39,318 nucleotides of DNA from a virus: positions 1 to 39,318 of IMG/VR virus record IMGVR_UViG_3300043673_000007; one strand, given 5' to 3'. Below are positions 1 to 6,766 of the stretch, one piece after another. The notes under the pieces are model-generated. The model had not been told where the DNA came from and made no database searches. It saw nothing but the letters and a program-made list of their open reading frames with translations. Position 1 is the first letter of the stretch. Every line of letters starts with the position of its first letter. The translations under genes and the position numbers were made by a program.

Positions 1-1
1 C

Positions 2-115
2 GTCAATCTCATGGTAAAGCGTCCTCTGCTGTTGCCTGACTTCTCCGCACGCGACGCCAACGCAACTGTCACGCTGAATCAAACCTTCAAACCTGTTTCG
101 ACCGCTCCGAAATAA
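2..115 (+). CDS. possible 3' end of a plus-strand gene cut by the window edge
   Basis: An open frame enters from the left edge and stops with TAA at 113-115. Its last residues read about 37 amino acids with a Thr/Asn-rich end (NATVTLNQTF, then a Pro/Thr/Lys tail). It would converge on and overlap the 3' end of the minus-strand gene at 87-527. No family can be recognised from so short a piece, and the same DNA belongs to a dispersed repeat, so the frame may be fortuitous. An internal ATG at 11 could also open a 34-residue frame. Confidence 0.2.
   Translation, partial: VNLMVKRPLLLPDFSARDANATVTLNQTFKPVSTAPK
34..103 (+). repeat. dispersed repeat, copy R1 (3' module)
   Basis: GCCTGACTTCTCCGC (34-48) and CGCTGAATCAAA (72-83) recur in the same order and at almost the same spacing at 18883-18897 and about 18920-18931. 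The end, a CTTC...CCTGTTTCGACC-type segment, also resembles the copies near 8049 and 22699. A single 15-base match in 39 kb could be chance, but two collinear blocks are not likely to be. Confidence 0.6.
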
Positions 116-527
116 TCACATGCACAACCGAGATCATGCGCACGATATCGCCGCGCGCGTCCCACAGCCGGGACGCGGCCAATAGCGGGTTGATGCCGAG
201 CGAGGCCCAAAACTCGGCCTCGTTGCGGTTATGCTGCGCATGTTTCGCCAAACGATGGTCGGCACTGCACAGAGGCAAAACCCATTTATCTTCCGGCTTC
301 TTGCCGAGCCCGCTCGCCTTGCCATACGCGGCACTGGAAAGACGCAGGTGAGCGGGCTCCGAGGGGGTCATTCCGCAGTGCAGGCACGGGCATTGCCGGA
401 CAAGGGCGAGATAATCAGCGTCTCCATGGTCGCAGGGTCGCGCTGTCGTGGTCGGCGCGGTCGCGCGCTTGAGCAAAGAGCCGACAGGCGAGGGGTGGAA
501 CAGGCGCTGCGGGAAAGGGCGAGTCAT
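87..527 (-). CDS. HNH-like nuclease, Ref/DUF968-type
   Basis: The 146-residue product carries a CPCLHCG zinc-knuckle pair followed by an EPAHLRLSS segment, a GLGKKPEDKWVLPLC core, a CSADHR motif and a FWASLGINP end. This order (CxxC, AH, GxGxKPxD, PLCxxxH, FW..GI) is that of the small HNH-type nucleases grouped as DUF968 and phage P1 Ref. Ref cuts DNA at RecA-made D-loops, but whether this protein depends on RecA cannot be read from the sequence. The first 30 residues are basic and poorly ordered; the ATG at 527 is in frame and overlaps the stop of the upstream gene by 4 bp. It is the last gene of the leftward operon. A recombination or DNA-end-processing role is plausible; the family call is moderate to good. 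Confidence 0.65.
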   Translation of the reverse strand: MTRPFPQRLFHPSPVGSLLKRATAPTTTARPCDHGDADYLALVRQCPCLHCGMTPSEPAHLRLSSAAYGKASGLGKKPEDKWVLPLCSADHRLAKHAQHNRNEAEFWASLGINPLLAASRLWDARGDIVRMISVVHVIISERSKQV

Positions 528-763
528 CGGCGGTGACCTCCGAGAGGCCCAGCGCGAAGGTTGGCGCGATATTCATCCAGCCGCTCGGGGATATCGTTCG
601 TTCCGGCGCCGTTGATTTCCAAATCCTCATCGCCCCAACACTGCTCGCACAGCGTGAAGGCACGACCGCTTGGCGAGTAAATGCAGCTCTCGCCCAGGCA
701 GTCCTTGAACTGGTCGACCGGCTTGCGGCAGCGCGCGCACATTGTTCCGTTGGCGTAGTACAT
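524..763 (-). CDS. small Cys-rich zinc-ribbon-like protein, unknown
   Basis: A 79-residue protein starting MYYANGTMCARCRKP. It has CARC near the N-terminus, two further Cys around residues 20-25 (DCLGESC) and a CEQCW pair near residue 40, so four paired cysteines suggest one structural zinc site. The ATG at 763 is chosen over upstream in-frame starts because it overlaps the stop of the preceding gene as ATGA, the pattern used throughout this operon. The rest is acidic and then Arg/Gly-rich. No enzyme motif is visible. It may be a small nucleic-acid or protein adaptor, but nothing in the sequence decides this. Confidence 0.6.
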   Translation of the reverse strand: MYYANGTMCARCRKPVDQFKDCLGESCIYSPSGRAFTLCEQCWGDEDLEINGAGTNDIPERLDEYRANLRAGPLGGHRR

Positions 764-1107
764 CACAGCGCCACACCCTCGATGCAGGCGGCTACCGAGC
801 GGCCCCAATCACCGCTGGCGCGGTCCATATTCTGCCAGACGGTGCCTTTCTTTTGCAGCTTGTCCGCAAGCCACGCGAAGTCGCAGGCGTAGCAGATGGC
901 GTGGAGCAAGATGCGCTCGCCGGATGAGCAAACACCGTCGCACTGCTTGACCAGCTTGACGAAATTGCCGGCGTCGCAATCGTTGAAAGCGACGATATAC
1001 ATGCGCAGCGATCGCCAGCTCGTCGCGGCATCGAGATATTCGCTCAAGCCGAGTTTTCGGAACATCGCCTGTGCCGGCTGGCCAGTCTTGAACTCTGAGA
1101 AGGTCAT
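763..1107 (-). CDS. hypothetical phage protein
   Basis: A 114-residue soluble protein with no recognised family. It is moderately Cys-rich (CDAGN, QCDGVCSSGE, CYACDF), with cysteines spaced irregularly, so a zinc site is possible but not clear. A stretch of mixed helical character runs from LSEYLDAATSWRSLRMYIVAF to the middle. There is no signal peptide or membrane segment. Translation is coupled on both sides, as the start shares ATGA with the gene upstream and the stop does so with the gene downstream. It is likely an accessory early protein of the leftward operon. Confidence 0.5.
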   Translation of the reverse strand: MTFSEFKTGQPAQAMFRKLGLSEYLDAATSWRSLRMYIVAFNDCDAGNFVKLVKQCDGVCSSGERILLHAICYACDFAWLADKLQKKGTVWQNMDRASGDWGRSVAACIEGVAL

Positions 1108-1340
1108 CGCAGGATCCCCGCATACCGCGTGATGACCGGCCTGTTGTCCTGACGGTCGAATATCTCGGTGCTCAGACAGCCCGGCGCTTGGCGGATCGCC
1201 GCTGCCATGCTCTCGGCGCCTTCGAGCGTCGTGCTCCAGCCGATGACGCTCAATTCGGGTTTCGGATAGCCGGTCGCGCGCACTTCGTAGCGCTGGCCCT
1301 TGTCGCCGACATTGTGGGGCTTGCCGCCGGAATGGGTCAT
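1104..1340 (-). CDS. hypothetical small phage protein
   Basis: A 78-residue protein beginning MTHSGGKPHNVGDKGQRYEVRA. The start at 1340 is set by the ATGA overlap with the stop of the upstream gene; longer in-frame extensions upstream only read through the neighbour out of frame and have atypical Arg-rich composition. The middle (VIGWSTTLEGAESMAAAI) looks like a short beta-strand plus helix, as in small proteins that process a value with a sliding amphipathic helix. There are no catalytic motifs and the function is unknown. Confidence 0.5.
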   Translation of the reverse strand: MTHSGGKPHNVGDKGQRYEVRATGYPKPELSVIGWSTTLEGAESMAAAIRQAPGCLSTEIFDRQDNRPVITRYAGILR

Positions 1341-1840
1341 GATTTTGCTATCTCCTGCTGCTGCGGCAGAGCGGCGAGGGACGTGTCGACCCAATGCAAA
1401 ATCTGGCTGGCCTGCAGGATTCTTCCTTCGGCGATCGTCTTTGCGTGATCGGTCTGACAATTGTTGTCGCGGTAGTGCTTCAACTGCACGACCTTGGACT
1501 GAATATTCCCAGCCAGATATTGAAGGGCTGATCGTGTATCTTCCAGCGTACCGGCGCCTGAGACGGATGCGAGCGCGGCGCTGGCGCGTTGCCCTTGGTC
1601 CTTGCTGATAGGCGAGGGCTCCGGGTCGTATTGGAGCACAAACCCGCTCGATGGCGACTGCCAATTGTTCTTGTCGGCATAGAACGCCAGCGACTCGCGC
1701 ACGGCGACGGGGGCGTCTTGCAATCGCTCGACTTCCGCCAACAGATCAAGCCCGTTGCGATGGTTGAGCTGGCCGCCTTCATCGACGTGGCAGCGCATCT
1801 GTTCGAAATAGGCTGGCGTTATCGGGGCTTTGGCGATCAT
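1337..1840 (-). CDS. hypothetical phage protein with 'LAFYAD..NW' motif
   Basis: A 167-residue soluble protein. The segment ESLAFYADKNNWQSPSSGF is of a type seen in many phage early proteins of unknown function. The N-terminal part is helical (LLAEVERLQDAP) and the C-terminal half is long helix with few glycines (KTIAEGRILQASQILHWVD), suggesting an all-alpha fold. It sits in the middle of the translationally coupled leftward operon, with ATGA overlaps on both sides. There is no signal peptide, zinc site or nuclease motif. Confidence 0.55.
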   Translation of the reverse strand: MIAKAPITPAYFEQMRCHVDEGGQLNHRNGLDLLAEVERLQDAPVAVRESLAFYADKNNWQSPSSGFVLQYDPEPSPISKDQGQRASAALASVSGAGTLEDTRSALQYLAGNIQSKVVQLKHYRDNNCQTDHAKTIAEGRILQASQILHWVDTSLAALPQQQEIAKS

Positions 1841-2070
1841 GACCTCGACATCTCCCGCGCCACCACGTCCTGCATCGCGACCTGGCGCGCGTCATCGACC
1901 AGGATCATCACGTCGAGACACGGATAGCCGTCGCGGTGCAACTGTCTTTCGGATTCGGAGCGATCGACAAAGGCGCCGGTTTCAAGCAGGTCGGCGGCCA
2001 TGTGTTCGATCAGCAGCGCGCGGCGCTCCGGCGCCAGCAGCAGCGGGCCGTCGATCAGGAAGGGCTTCAT
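1837..2070 (-). CDS. hypothetical small phage protein
   Basis: A 77-residue protein, MKPFLIDGPLLLAPERRALL at its start. The ATG at 2070 overlaps the upstream stop as ATGA, so it is preferred over the start seven codons earlier. It is rich in acidic and hydrophobic residues, with an ERRALLIEHMAADLLETGAF helix followed by a shorter C-terminal segment (CLDVMILVDDARQVAM). The fold is probably a compact alpha/beta domain. No homology is recognised. Confidence 0.5.
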   Translation of the reverse strand: MKPFLIDGPLLLAPERRALLIEHMAADLLETGAFVDRSESERQLHRDGYPCLDVMILVDDARQVAMQDVVAREMSRS

Positions 2071-2300
2071 GACCACAGCACCTTGGAACAATGCGGGCAG
2101 ACGATCTCGCCGTGAGAGCGGATCGGATAATGCCCGGCCGGGTTAGTGCAGTCATTGTCGATGCCGAACGGATCCTGCTCGGCCATCACGGCTGCGCAGG
2201 ACATATCGGTGGCGAGCAAATCCGCCATTTCCCGTTCGACGACGAAATGCAGGCTTTTGCGATCGTGCGCTGCGGGTTGAATTTGACGATGGAAACCCAT
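2067..2300 (-). CDS. hypothetical small protein with C-terminal CxxC
   Basis: A 77-residue protein starting MGFHRQIQPAAHDRK. The start is supported by AGAGGAC about 4 bases upstream on the minus strand. A helix-like segment (SLHFVVEREMADLLATDM) is followed by a C-terminal EIVCPHCSKVLWS knuckle. Only one clear CxxC is present, with His and Cys earlier in the chain that could complete a metal site. It is separated from the ATPase gene upstream by about 120 bases of sequence with no recognised gene, so it may be the first gene of a downstream segment with its own ribosome entry. Confidence 0.55.
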   Translation of the reverse strand: MGFHRQIQPAAHDRKSLHFVVEREMADLLATDMSCAAVMAEQDPFGIDNDCTNPAGHYPIRSHGEIVCPHCSKVLWS

Positions 2301-2423
2301 GGTGTCCTCTTGAAAATATGTCGGGGAAAAGTGGCGACGACGAGGATGCTTAAAAACTCGCCGCCGCCCGCCGTCAGTCAGGTTGCCGCCGAGCACCCAA
2401 CATCCGGCAACTGATTGAGAGTG

Positions 2424-4079
2424 CTATTCGGCGGCGGTCGCGAACGCGGGCTCGGATTGCGTGTCGAACAGCCGCGCGGTGCATCGCTTTGCCAGCTTGA
2501 GCGCCTTCGCCCAGGTCGGCGCCGTGACCTGCGGCCGCGCCGGGTTCATGATCTCCTGCTGTTTTTGTCCGAACGAGACAAAATCCAGACACTCGTCGAA
2601 CGCCTTGGTCAGTTCGGCGAGCCATTTGGATTCATCGAACGAGGGCACGACAGGCTCGCGCCGATCGAGGAAGGCCGGGATGCCGTCCGGCGCCAGTGTT
2701 TCGGTATCAACAACCGGCTTGGTTGCTTCGACCACCAGCCGCGAGGCCAGCAGTTCCGGCGACGGCGTGTTGTCGCGGGGTGCTGCGAGCTCGGCCGGCA
2801 GACTGTCGTTGAGGTCGTTCGACCTCATGTCCTTCTCCATCGCGGACGCATATTTTGAGGGCTGGCCTTCGAGTTCGCGATGCAGGCTGTCAAAGCCGGC
2901 GCGGAGGTCGACCAGCGGCATGGTTTCCTCGATCTCGACATAGCCGCAGCCGCCGAAGTGGGTTTTGAGCAGGGCGATGCGGCGCTGCTTTTCGGCGATC
3001 GCCTGGCCGCCGGCATGCTGGACGAGCAGGTCCTGCAGTTCGCCCAGCACGATCTTGCGCTGCACCGGCTGCCAATCGCGCTTTTCGGTTTTGAGGATGG
3101 ACTGGCTGTCGCCGTCGGAACGCACGCCAAGATGCTCTCCGCCGATTGCCAGCAGGTTGATGTGCGGCAGGAAGTCCGCGAAATCCGGATTGTCGATCTC
3201 GTCGCCGTTGATCTGGTCCCAGCGATCTTTTACGACGGTAGCCATGTTGACGAAGGTGCGCTTGCGCCCGGTCTGTTCGCGGTTGTTGCGCTCCATCAGC
3301 TTCATTTCGATCAGCAGCGACGGCTCGAAGCCGGTTTCGGCCTCGCCCTTCATCTTGACGCCGACCTTTTCGAGCTGGCGCTTGCCCTGCTCGTCGGTAT
3401 ATTGCTCAAGATCGTCGCCGGCCCGGCCGCACATGATGATGTGCAGCTTCGAGTTGATGAAGCGGTTGGTGAACATCGCCCAGCCGTAATCGCCCTTGAG
3501 GTATTGATAGTCGTCGATCTGCAGGAAGGTGCGGTTCTTCTTCTTCAAATAGGCCGCAATCATCTCGCGATACGGGTGCGTGATGCTGTCGATGATCAGC
3601 ACAGAGCAATTGACCTCGGCTTCGTCCATTGCCTTCACCAGGTCGGCGAGCGTCTTGGTCTTGGCGACGACGAAGGGAATGCCGGCGGCCTCGAAATCCG
3701 GAATCAGGAAGTCTGAGCCGGTTTCGGTATCGAAAAACGCGACCGGCTTGCTGGCATAGGTGATGCCCATCTTTTTCAGGTGCTGCACCAGGCCGATCGC
3801 GACCTTGCCGGCGGTTTTGGTTTTGCCGGCGCCCTGCTTGCCCATGATCCCCATCTTGAGGAACGCGGACTTGTTGGCGGCAGGCTGGAAAACTGACATT
3901 GGCGACATCGTAAACGTTCCTTCTGTTGCGACCTTGGCGGCGGTCGTTGGCCGGGAGGGAAGGGTGATGGATGGTCCTGAGGCGCGGGCCTCGAAGGCCT
4001 TGAGCTCGCGGACGCGATGATCGACGAAGCGCTGGGCGAGCTCGTCGGCGAATTTGTTGTGGTCGGTGCGGTCGAGCAT
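2424..4079 (-). CDS. phage P-loop ATPase (RecA-like/AAA_24-type)
   Basis: A 551-residue protein. After a variable N-terminus comes a Walker A motif, GKQGAGKT (about residues 80-87), then FFDTETGSDF (115-124) and a Walker B strand, SVLIIDS (159-165). A helicase/recombinase-like body follows up to about residue 380, and then a long charged tail. The layout resembles phage RecA-fold ATPases of the AAA_24 type, which include Sak4-like recombination proteins, but this one is more than twice the length of Sak4. The start at 4079 is set by TGATG coupling to the small gene upstream; an internal ATG near residue 58 is the alternative. It probably acts in recombination or replication of phage DNA. The ATPase call is firm, the precise role is inferred. 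Confidence 0.8.
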   Translation of the reverse strand: MLDRTDHNKFADELAQRFVDHRVRELKAFEARASGPSITLPSRPTTAAKVATEGTFTMSPMSVFQPAANKSAFLKMGIMGKQGAGKTKTAGKVAIGLVQHLKKMGITYASKPVAFFDTETGSDFLIPDFEAAGIPFVVAKTKTLADLVKAMDEAEVNCSVLIIDSITHPYREMIAAYLKKKNRTFLQIDDYQYLKGDYGWAMFTNRFINSKLHIIMCGRAGDDLEQYTDEQGKRQLEKVGVKMKGEAETGFEPSLLIEMKLMERNNREQTGRKRTFVNMATVVKDRWDQINGDEIDNPDFADFLPHINLLAIGGEHLGVRSDGDSQSILKTEKRDWQPVQRKIVLGELQDLLVQHAGGQAIAEKQRRIALLKTHFGGCGYVEIEETMPLVDLRAGFDSLHRELEGQPSKYASAMEKDMRSNDLNDSLPAELAAPRDNTPSPELLASRLVVEATKPVVDTETLAPDGIPAFLDRREPVVPSFDESKWLAELTKAFDECLDFVSFGQKQQEIMNPARPQVTAPTWAKALKLAKRCTARLFDTQSEPAFATAAE

Positions 4080-4243
4080 CACGCGGCCCTCCGCCCGTTG
4101 GCCGTAAAAGCCTGGCGCATCTCGGCCTGCGCGCGTTCGCAGCCTTCGAGATCGCCGCGGCGCATCGCGTCCATGATCAGCCGCGCCATAATCGCGCGGG
4201 CGTCGAGTTCGGTGCGCAACTCTTGAAGCGTCGGGGTCACCAT
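4079..4243 (-). CDS. small helical protein, unknown
   Basis: A 54-residue frame (starts MVTPTLQELRTELDAR) found by reading between its neighbours. It starts inside the last codons of the gene upstream and stops in a TGATG overlap with the ATPase start. The product is a single run of helix-forming residues with an alternating charged and hydrophobic pattern, ending in ANGRRAA. It could be a small accessory or partner of the ATPase. The overlap arrangement and strong codon structure support it, but it is short. Confidence 0.5.
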   Translation of the reverse strand: MVTPTLQELRTELDARAIMARLIMDAMRRGDLEGCERAQAEMRQAFTANGRRAA

Positions 4244-4602
4244 GACGACACCCGGCGCTGGCTGCGGCGCTCGCTGGCGTATTCGCGCAAGGCTTCGCCC
4301 TGGCTCTCGATCTCGTAGGTTTCGTTGCCCTCGATCGCGGCCTCGAATGATCCGGCGAACATGCGGACATCAACCGATGTCACCGCGTTGTCGCGGACCT
4401 CGGCGCCGACCGCGGCGAGCCAGCCGTCGAAAATCTGCGCCGCTTCACGCAGATGCGCGGCGATGCCTTCGTGATCGTCCGGCGAGGGGAACGAGGGATA
4501 GGCAGAGGGCGCCTTGAGCGACAGCAGCGCGGAAATCAAGGAGAGGCGCGCGGCCTCAAAGGGGTTTTGCTTGGTGATCGGGGTGAGGTTGGTGGTGGAC
4601 AT
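4237..4602 (-). CDS. hypothetical protein, first gene of the leftward operon
   Basis: A 121-residue soluble protein. Residues 15-35 (FEAARLSLISALLSLKAP) and 45-70 (HEGIAAHLREAAQIFDGWLA) are amphipathic helices, and the end is Arg/Ser-rich. No family is recognised. The gene lies some 30 bases downstream of the leftward promoter and its operators, so it is the first to be expressed when repression is lifted. A GGGAG-like ribosome site sits about 10 bases before the ATG at 4602. Confidence 0.6.
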   Translation of the reverse strand: MSTTNLTPITKQNPFEAARLSLISALLSLKAPSAYPSFPSPDDHEGIAAHLREAAQIFDGWLAAVGAEVRDNAVTSVDVRMFAGSFEAAIEGNETYEIESQGEALREYASERRSQRRVSSW

Positions 4603-4635
4603 GAGCGGCGGCTCCCGTTGTTTGGTGAGCCGTTC

Positions 4636-4650
4636 TTAGCTAATAGCGAA
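4636..4650. promoter_or_regulatory. operator copy 1 (15-bp dyad)
   Basis: TTAGCTAATAGCGAA is a near-perfect dyad of half-sites TTMGCTA and TAGCKAA around a central A/T. It is identical to the copy at 4671-4685 and recurs, with single-base changes, at 5838 and 5883. Confidence 0.75.
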
Positions 4651-4670
4651 ATGACCGTCAAGAATTATTT

Positions 4671-4685
4671 TTAGCTAATAGCGAA
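4671..4685. promoter_or_regulatory. operator copy 2 (15-bp dyad)
   Basis: Exact copy of the 4636-4650 site, 35 bp away centre to centre. That is a little over three helical turns, so two bound dimers would lie roughly on related faces of the DNA. Confidence 0.75.
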
Positions 4686-4803
4686 AATAATTGGAATCGG
4701 GCTTGGTGACCCTGCCGTCAAGGTGCGGAAAGGGAGATTTTAGATGGCTAAAGACGCGGATTAGGCTCGCAAATGAGCTGACCGACGCGGGTGGCACCTC
4801 ACG

Positions 4804-4818
4804 GCGTCACCGTGACGC
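4804..4818 (-). terminator. short dyad at the end of the exported-protein gene
   Basis: GCGTCAC and GTGACGC are perfect arms around one base and overlap the stop codon of the gene at 4807-5460. There is no clear U tract on the minus strand, so this is a weak terminator candidate between that gene and the leftward promoter. The remaining 4603-4806 sequence holds the promoter and nothing else I recognise. Confidence 0.3.
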
Positions 4819-5460
4819 GGCCGGGGGCGAATTCGTCAGGGCGATATTGAGTGTATAGCCCGTTGCCGAACCAGCTTTGAGCCCGAAAACCCTGATCCGA
4901 ACGACATGCGCGATGTCGCTTTCGCTCGGCAGGTCCTCAATGATCGTCACTTTGGCACCGCCTATGACCGAGGGGCAATCCTGCTTTAGTTCCCTGATCC
5001 AGCGTTCGTCGTGCTGGACGGCCGCAAGCAGGAACTCGCGCAGATGATCCGGAGAATCACAGACCGGCATGCCGTCCGTCGTGAACAGGCCGGTGCTTGT
5101 GAAATCATTCTTGGAGGGATCCTGCGCTGGGATAGCCGCCACGGGCTTTTCTGGGGACGCATGCACAATGGTTGCGGCCGGAGGGGCGACGGGTGTGGCG
5201 ACAGAAGCGGCCTTCGGTGGCGGCTTTACGGGCGTTGGCGCGGCCAGCTTGCGCCTTAACTTCTGATTCTCAACGGCTGTGTCGGCGTCCAAGACCTGGC
5301 AATCCGTCATCGTCGGTGGGTAATAGCCCTGTTTCTGGCGGATCGCGCGGCCTTGGGGACAATCTTCGCCCTGGGCTGGCATCGGCTGGGCGCCGCGGTA
5401 TTGCGCGCCAGCTGGCAATGACGAGATGAAAAGCACTGCAAACGCAACAAACAGGCGCAT
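4807..5460 (-). CDS. exported passenger (moron-like) protein, unknown
   Basis: A 217-residue protein with a classical signal peptide: a single Arg at residue 2, a hydrophobic core (LFVAFAVLFISSLPAGA) and an Ala-X-Ala-type cleavage site before QYRG. The middle (about residues 70-115) is Pro/Ala/Val/Lys-rich linker, and the C-terminal part (about 130-217) looks like a compact alpha/beta domain with two or three Cys. It sits directly downstream of the repressor gene with a 16-base gap and a good AGGAG ribosome site, so it should be co-transcribed with the repressor and made in the lysogen. That context suggests a lysogenic-conversion role in the envelope. Function unknown. Confidence 0.65.
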   Translation of the reverse strand: MRLFVAFAVLFISSLPAGAQYRGAQPMPAQGEDCPQGRAIRQKQGYYPPTMTDCQVLDADTAVENQKLRRKLAAPTPVKPPPKAASVATPVAPPAATIVHASPEKPVAAIPAQDPSKNDFTSTGLFTTDGMPVCDSPDHLREFLLAAVQHDERWIRELKQDCPSVIGGAKVTIIEDLPSESDIAHVVRIRVFGLKAGSATGYTLNIALTNSPPAASR

Positions 5461-5476
5461 TTCGCGCTCCTGTGAA

Positions 5477-5803
5477 CTATTTCGCCGATTTTGCCTGGTC
5501 TAAAAGTCGGGTCAGCGTGGCGGCATCGCTGGGCGACAGGTTCTTGAGCCGGTCCAACTGGGCCTGCGACGGCGGTTTCTTGTAGAAGTCATTGATTGTA
5601 ATATTCAATTCTTCCGACAGCGCCCGCAATACATGGGCGGAAGGGTTCTTTTTCTTGCCGGACATCAGTTCCGACAGGTAGCCGTCGGTGATGCCGATGG
5701 CTTCCGCCAGATCCTCCTGCTGCAGCCCGGTTTTGGCCAAATAGCCAGCAACCCACTCTCCCACGAACAGGGGCTTGAACAACTTCTCGACGGTGCGTGA
5801 CAT
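5477..5803 (-). CDS. XRE-family repressor (CI-like)
   Basis: A 108-residue protein from ATG at 5803. A helix-turn-helix of the XRE/Cro-CI type spans about residues 20-60: LQQEDLAEAIGITDGYLSEL, with LSEL as recognition-helix start, then MSGKKKNPSA and LRALSEELNI. The C-terminal helices (LDRLKNLSPSDAATLTRLLD) probably dimerise it. There is no Ser/Lys autocleavage domain, so it would not be inactivated by RecA-stimulated self-cleavage, unlike lambda CI. A TTG at 5839 would add 12 residues and is the alternative start. It is transcribed leftward from a region bearing operators at 5838-5852 and 5883-5897, and it lies opposite the Cro-like gene, the usual lysogeny-switch arrangement. Confidence 0.8.
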   Translation of the reverse strand: MSRTVEKLFKPLFVGEWVAGYLAKTGLQQEDLAEAIGITDGYLSELMSGKKKNPSAHVLRALSEELNITINDFYKKPPSQAQLDRLKNLSPSDAATLTRLLDQAKSAK

Positions 5804-5837
5804 GGTCCCATGATTTGCAAGAGGACCTGAGTTGTCC

Positions 5838-5852
5838 AAAGCTAATAGCTAA
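5838..5852. promoter_or_regulatory. operator copy 3
   Basis: AAAGCTAATAGCTAA matches the operator consensus in 12 central and right-hand positions; the left TT is replaced by AA. It lies just before the repressor reading frame and could mediate autoregulation. Confidence 0.6.
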
Positions 5853-5870
5853 ATTACGCAATTTGCCGGG

Positions 5871-5900
5871 TTGACAGGTTGTTTCGCTAATAGCTAACTA
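5871..5900 (+). promoter_or_regulatory. rightward promoter of the Cro-like gene
   Basis: TTGACA (5871-5876) is a perfect -35. With an 18-base spacer the -10 would be TAACTA (5895-5900). Operator copy 4 occupies most of the spacer and -10. A start point about 7 bases beyond the -10 coincides with the first ATG at 5907, so the transcript may be leaderless. Confidence 0.65.
5883..5897. promoter_or_regulatory. operator copy 4
   Basis: TTCGCTAATAGCTAA is the most symmetric copy: TTCGCTA and TAGCTAA around one A. It sits between the -35 and -10 of the rightward promoter, as copy 1 does in the leftward promoter. Confidence 0.7.
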
Positions 5901-5906
5901 TGGACA

Positions 5907-6173
5907 ATGACGAATCAGACGGAAATGACGGTTCTTGACGAGCTCGCGCAAGCAGTTGCGCGGCACCCTGGTAATCGTGCCGATTTTGCCAAGGCAATCG
6001 GTATCGGGCAGGTCTACCTGTCGCAGATCTTGAGCGGCAAACGGCCCCTCTCGCGCTTGCCCGGGGCGACGCTGCTGAAATTCAGCAAGGTCTCCGGCAT
6101 TCCGATGGAGCGGCTGGCCGACGGGGCAAAGTTCGAAACGCCGCCCCTCGCGCCAAGCGGGGCGGCCGAATGA
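5907..6173 (+). CDS. Cro-like XRE regulator
   Basis: An 88-residue protein with a helix-turn-helix about residues 20-60: NRADFAKAIGIGQVYLSQIL, then SGKRPLSRLPGATLLKFSKVSGIP. It matches the size and position of a Cro or YdaS-type antirepressor, divergent from the repressor with a shared 100-base control region. Two starts are possible: ATG 5907, which would be at or near the transcription start (leaderless), or ATG 5925 (MTVLDEL), which has a poor GGAA upstream. The C-terminal tail (PPLAPSGAAE) is disordered. It ends three bases before the stop of a convergent minus-strand gene. Confidence 0.75.
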   Translation: MTNQTEMTVLDELAQAVARHPGNRADFAKAIGIGQVYLSQILSGKRPLSRLPGATLLKFSKVSGIPMERLADGAKFETPPLAPSGAAE

Positions 6174-6175
6174 CC

Positions 6176-6469
6176 CTATTGCAGGAAATCCCCGGGCTGT
6201 CTCGCAGTCGCCGCGGTCACTGCGGCCATCAGCTTCATGCCGAGAACCGGCTGCATCAGCAGCATCGTCAAAGCGGGGATCATTGCCTCGGCCGGCAGGA
6301 TGACGCGCTCGACGATTTCGCGGTCGATCGTGCCGTCGTCCTTTTGACGTGCCGTGAAAAACACCAGTCGCAGGTTCTGTCCGGTGGTTTCGATCCGGCC
6401 GAGGCCGTCCGCATAAGTATCCGCAACCGGATAGCACTCGACCAGCGGAAACACATGTGTGTCCGCCAT
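6176..6469 (-). CDS. small protein, possible DUF3467-like
   Basis: A 97-residue protein from ATG 6469 (MADTHVFPLVE). The pattern of a beta-rich first half (LRLVFFTARQ, TIDREIVERVILPAEA) followed by a helix (MIPALTMLLMQPVL) resembles small proteins that compare a value and then call a helix, as in the DUF3467 family; this is a weak resemblance. A longer frame from 6550 (MSQYAKITC) has good codon use too and would add an N-terminal CPFDGRQL segment, so the start is uncertain. It converges on the Cro-like gene. Confidence 0.45.
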   Translation of the reverse strand: MADTHVFPLVECYPVADTYADGLGRIETTGQNLRLVFFTARQKDDGTIDREIVERVILPAEAMIPALTMLLMQPVLGMKLMAAVTAATARQPGDFLQ

Positions 6470-6622
6470 ACTCGCCCCCCGGCGCAACTGGCGCCCGTCG
6501 AACGGGCATGTCGTTTTGGTGATGCATGTGATCTTTGCATACTGCGACATTCTGGCAAGTCACCAGTTCGTATAAGGCGAAACATTCGATTCCGCAGCGC
6601 GTCATGTGCTGTTTCAGGACAA

Positions 6623-6766
6623 TCACCTGCACCGTGCCGTGAACAGCGACGCCAAGCCGTCGATCTCGGCGCCGCAGTCGGCCGCCGTCAGATAGAGCCC
6701 GGCCACGGCCAGCAGCGCCGCAATTACAGCGATCACCGCCGCTGCGGGCTTCGAGTTTTGTTTCAT
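6623..6766 (-). CDS. small membrane protein
   Basis: A 47-residue frame starting MKQNSKP. One hydrophobic segment (AAAVIAVIAALLAVAGLYL, about residues 8-26) is a transmembrane helix or uncleaved signal anchor, followed by a short tail with two Cys. It starts 38 bases from the divergent gene at 6805. No function is known. Between it and 6469 the minus strand has another possible Cys-rich frame (GTG near 6640), which I could not separate from chance. Confidence 0.4.
   Translation of the reverse strand: MKQNSKPAAAVIAVIAALLAVAGLYLTAADCGAEIDGLASLFTARCR

Larger units (their letters stand above)
4631..4690 (-). promoter_or_regulatory. leftward early promoter with two operators
   Basis: On the minus strand TTGACG (plus 4656-4661) forms a -35 box. 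A 17-base spacer leads to TAAGAA as a poor -10 (the TATTAG-type sequence just before is the alternative). The operator at 4636-4650 fills the spacer and -10, and the one at 4671-4685 lies just upstream of the -35. A protein bound there would block polymerase. Confidence 0.6.

Noticed and set aside
1341-1664. Long N-terminal extension of the 78-residue gene at 1104-1340
   Set aside because: It reads through the upstream gene in another frame and is Arg-rich; the ATGA overlap marks the real start.
4080-4373. N-terminal extension of the ATPase by 98 residues
   Set aside because: The extension is Arg/Ala/Ser-rich, overlaps two coupled small genes in another frame, and the TGATG-coupled start at 4079 fits the operon better.
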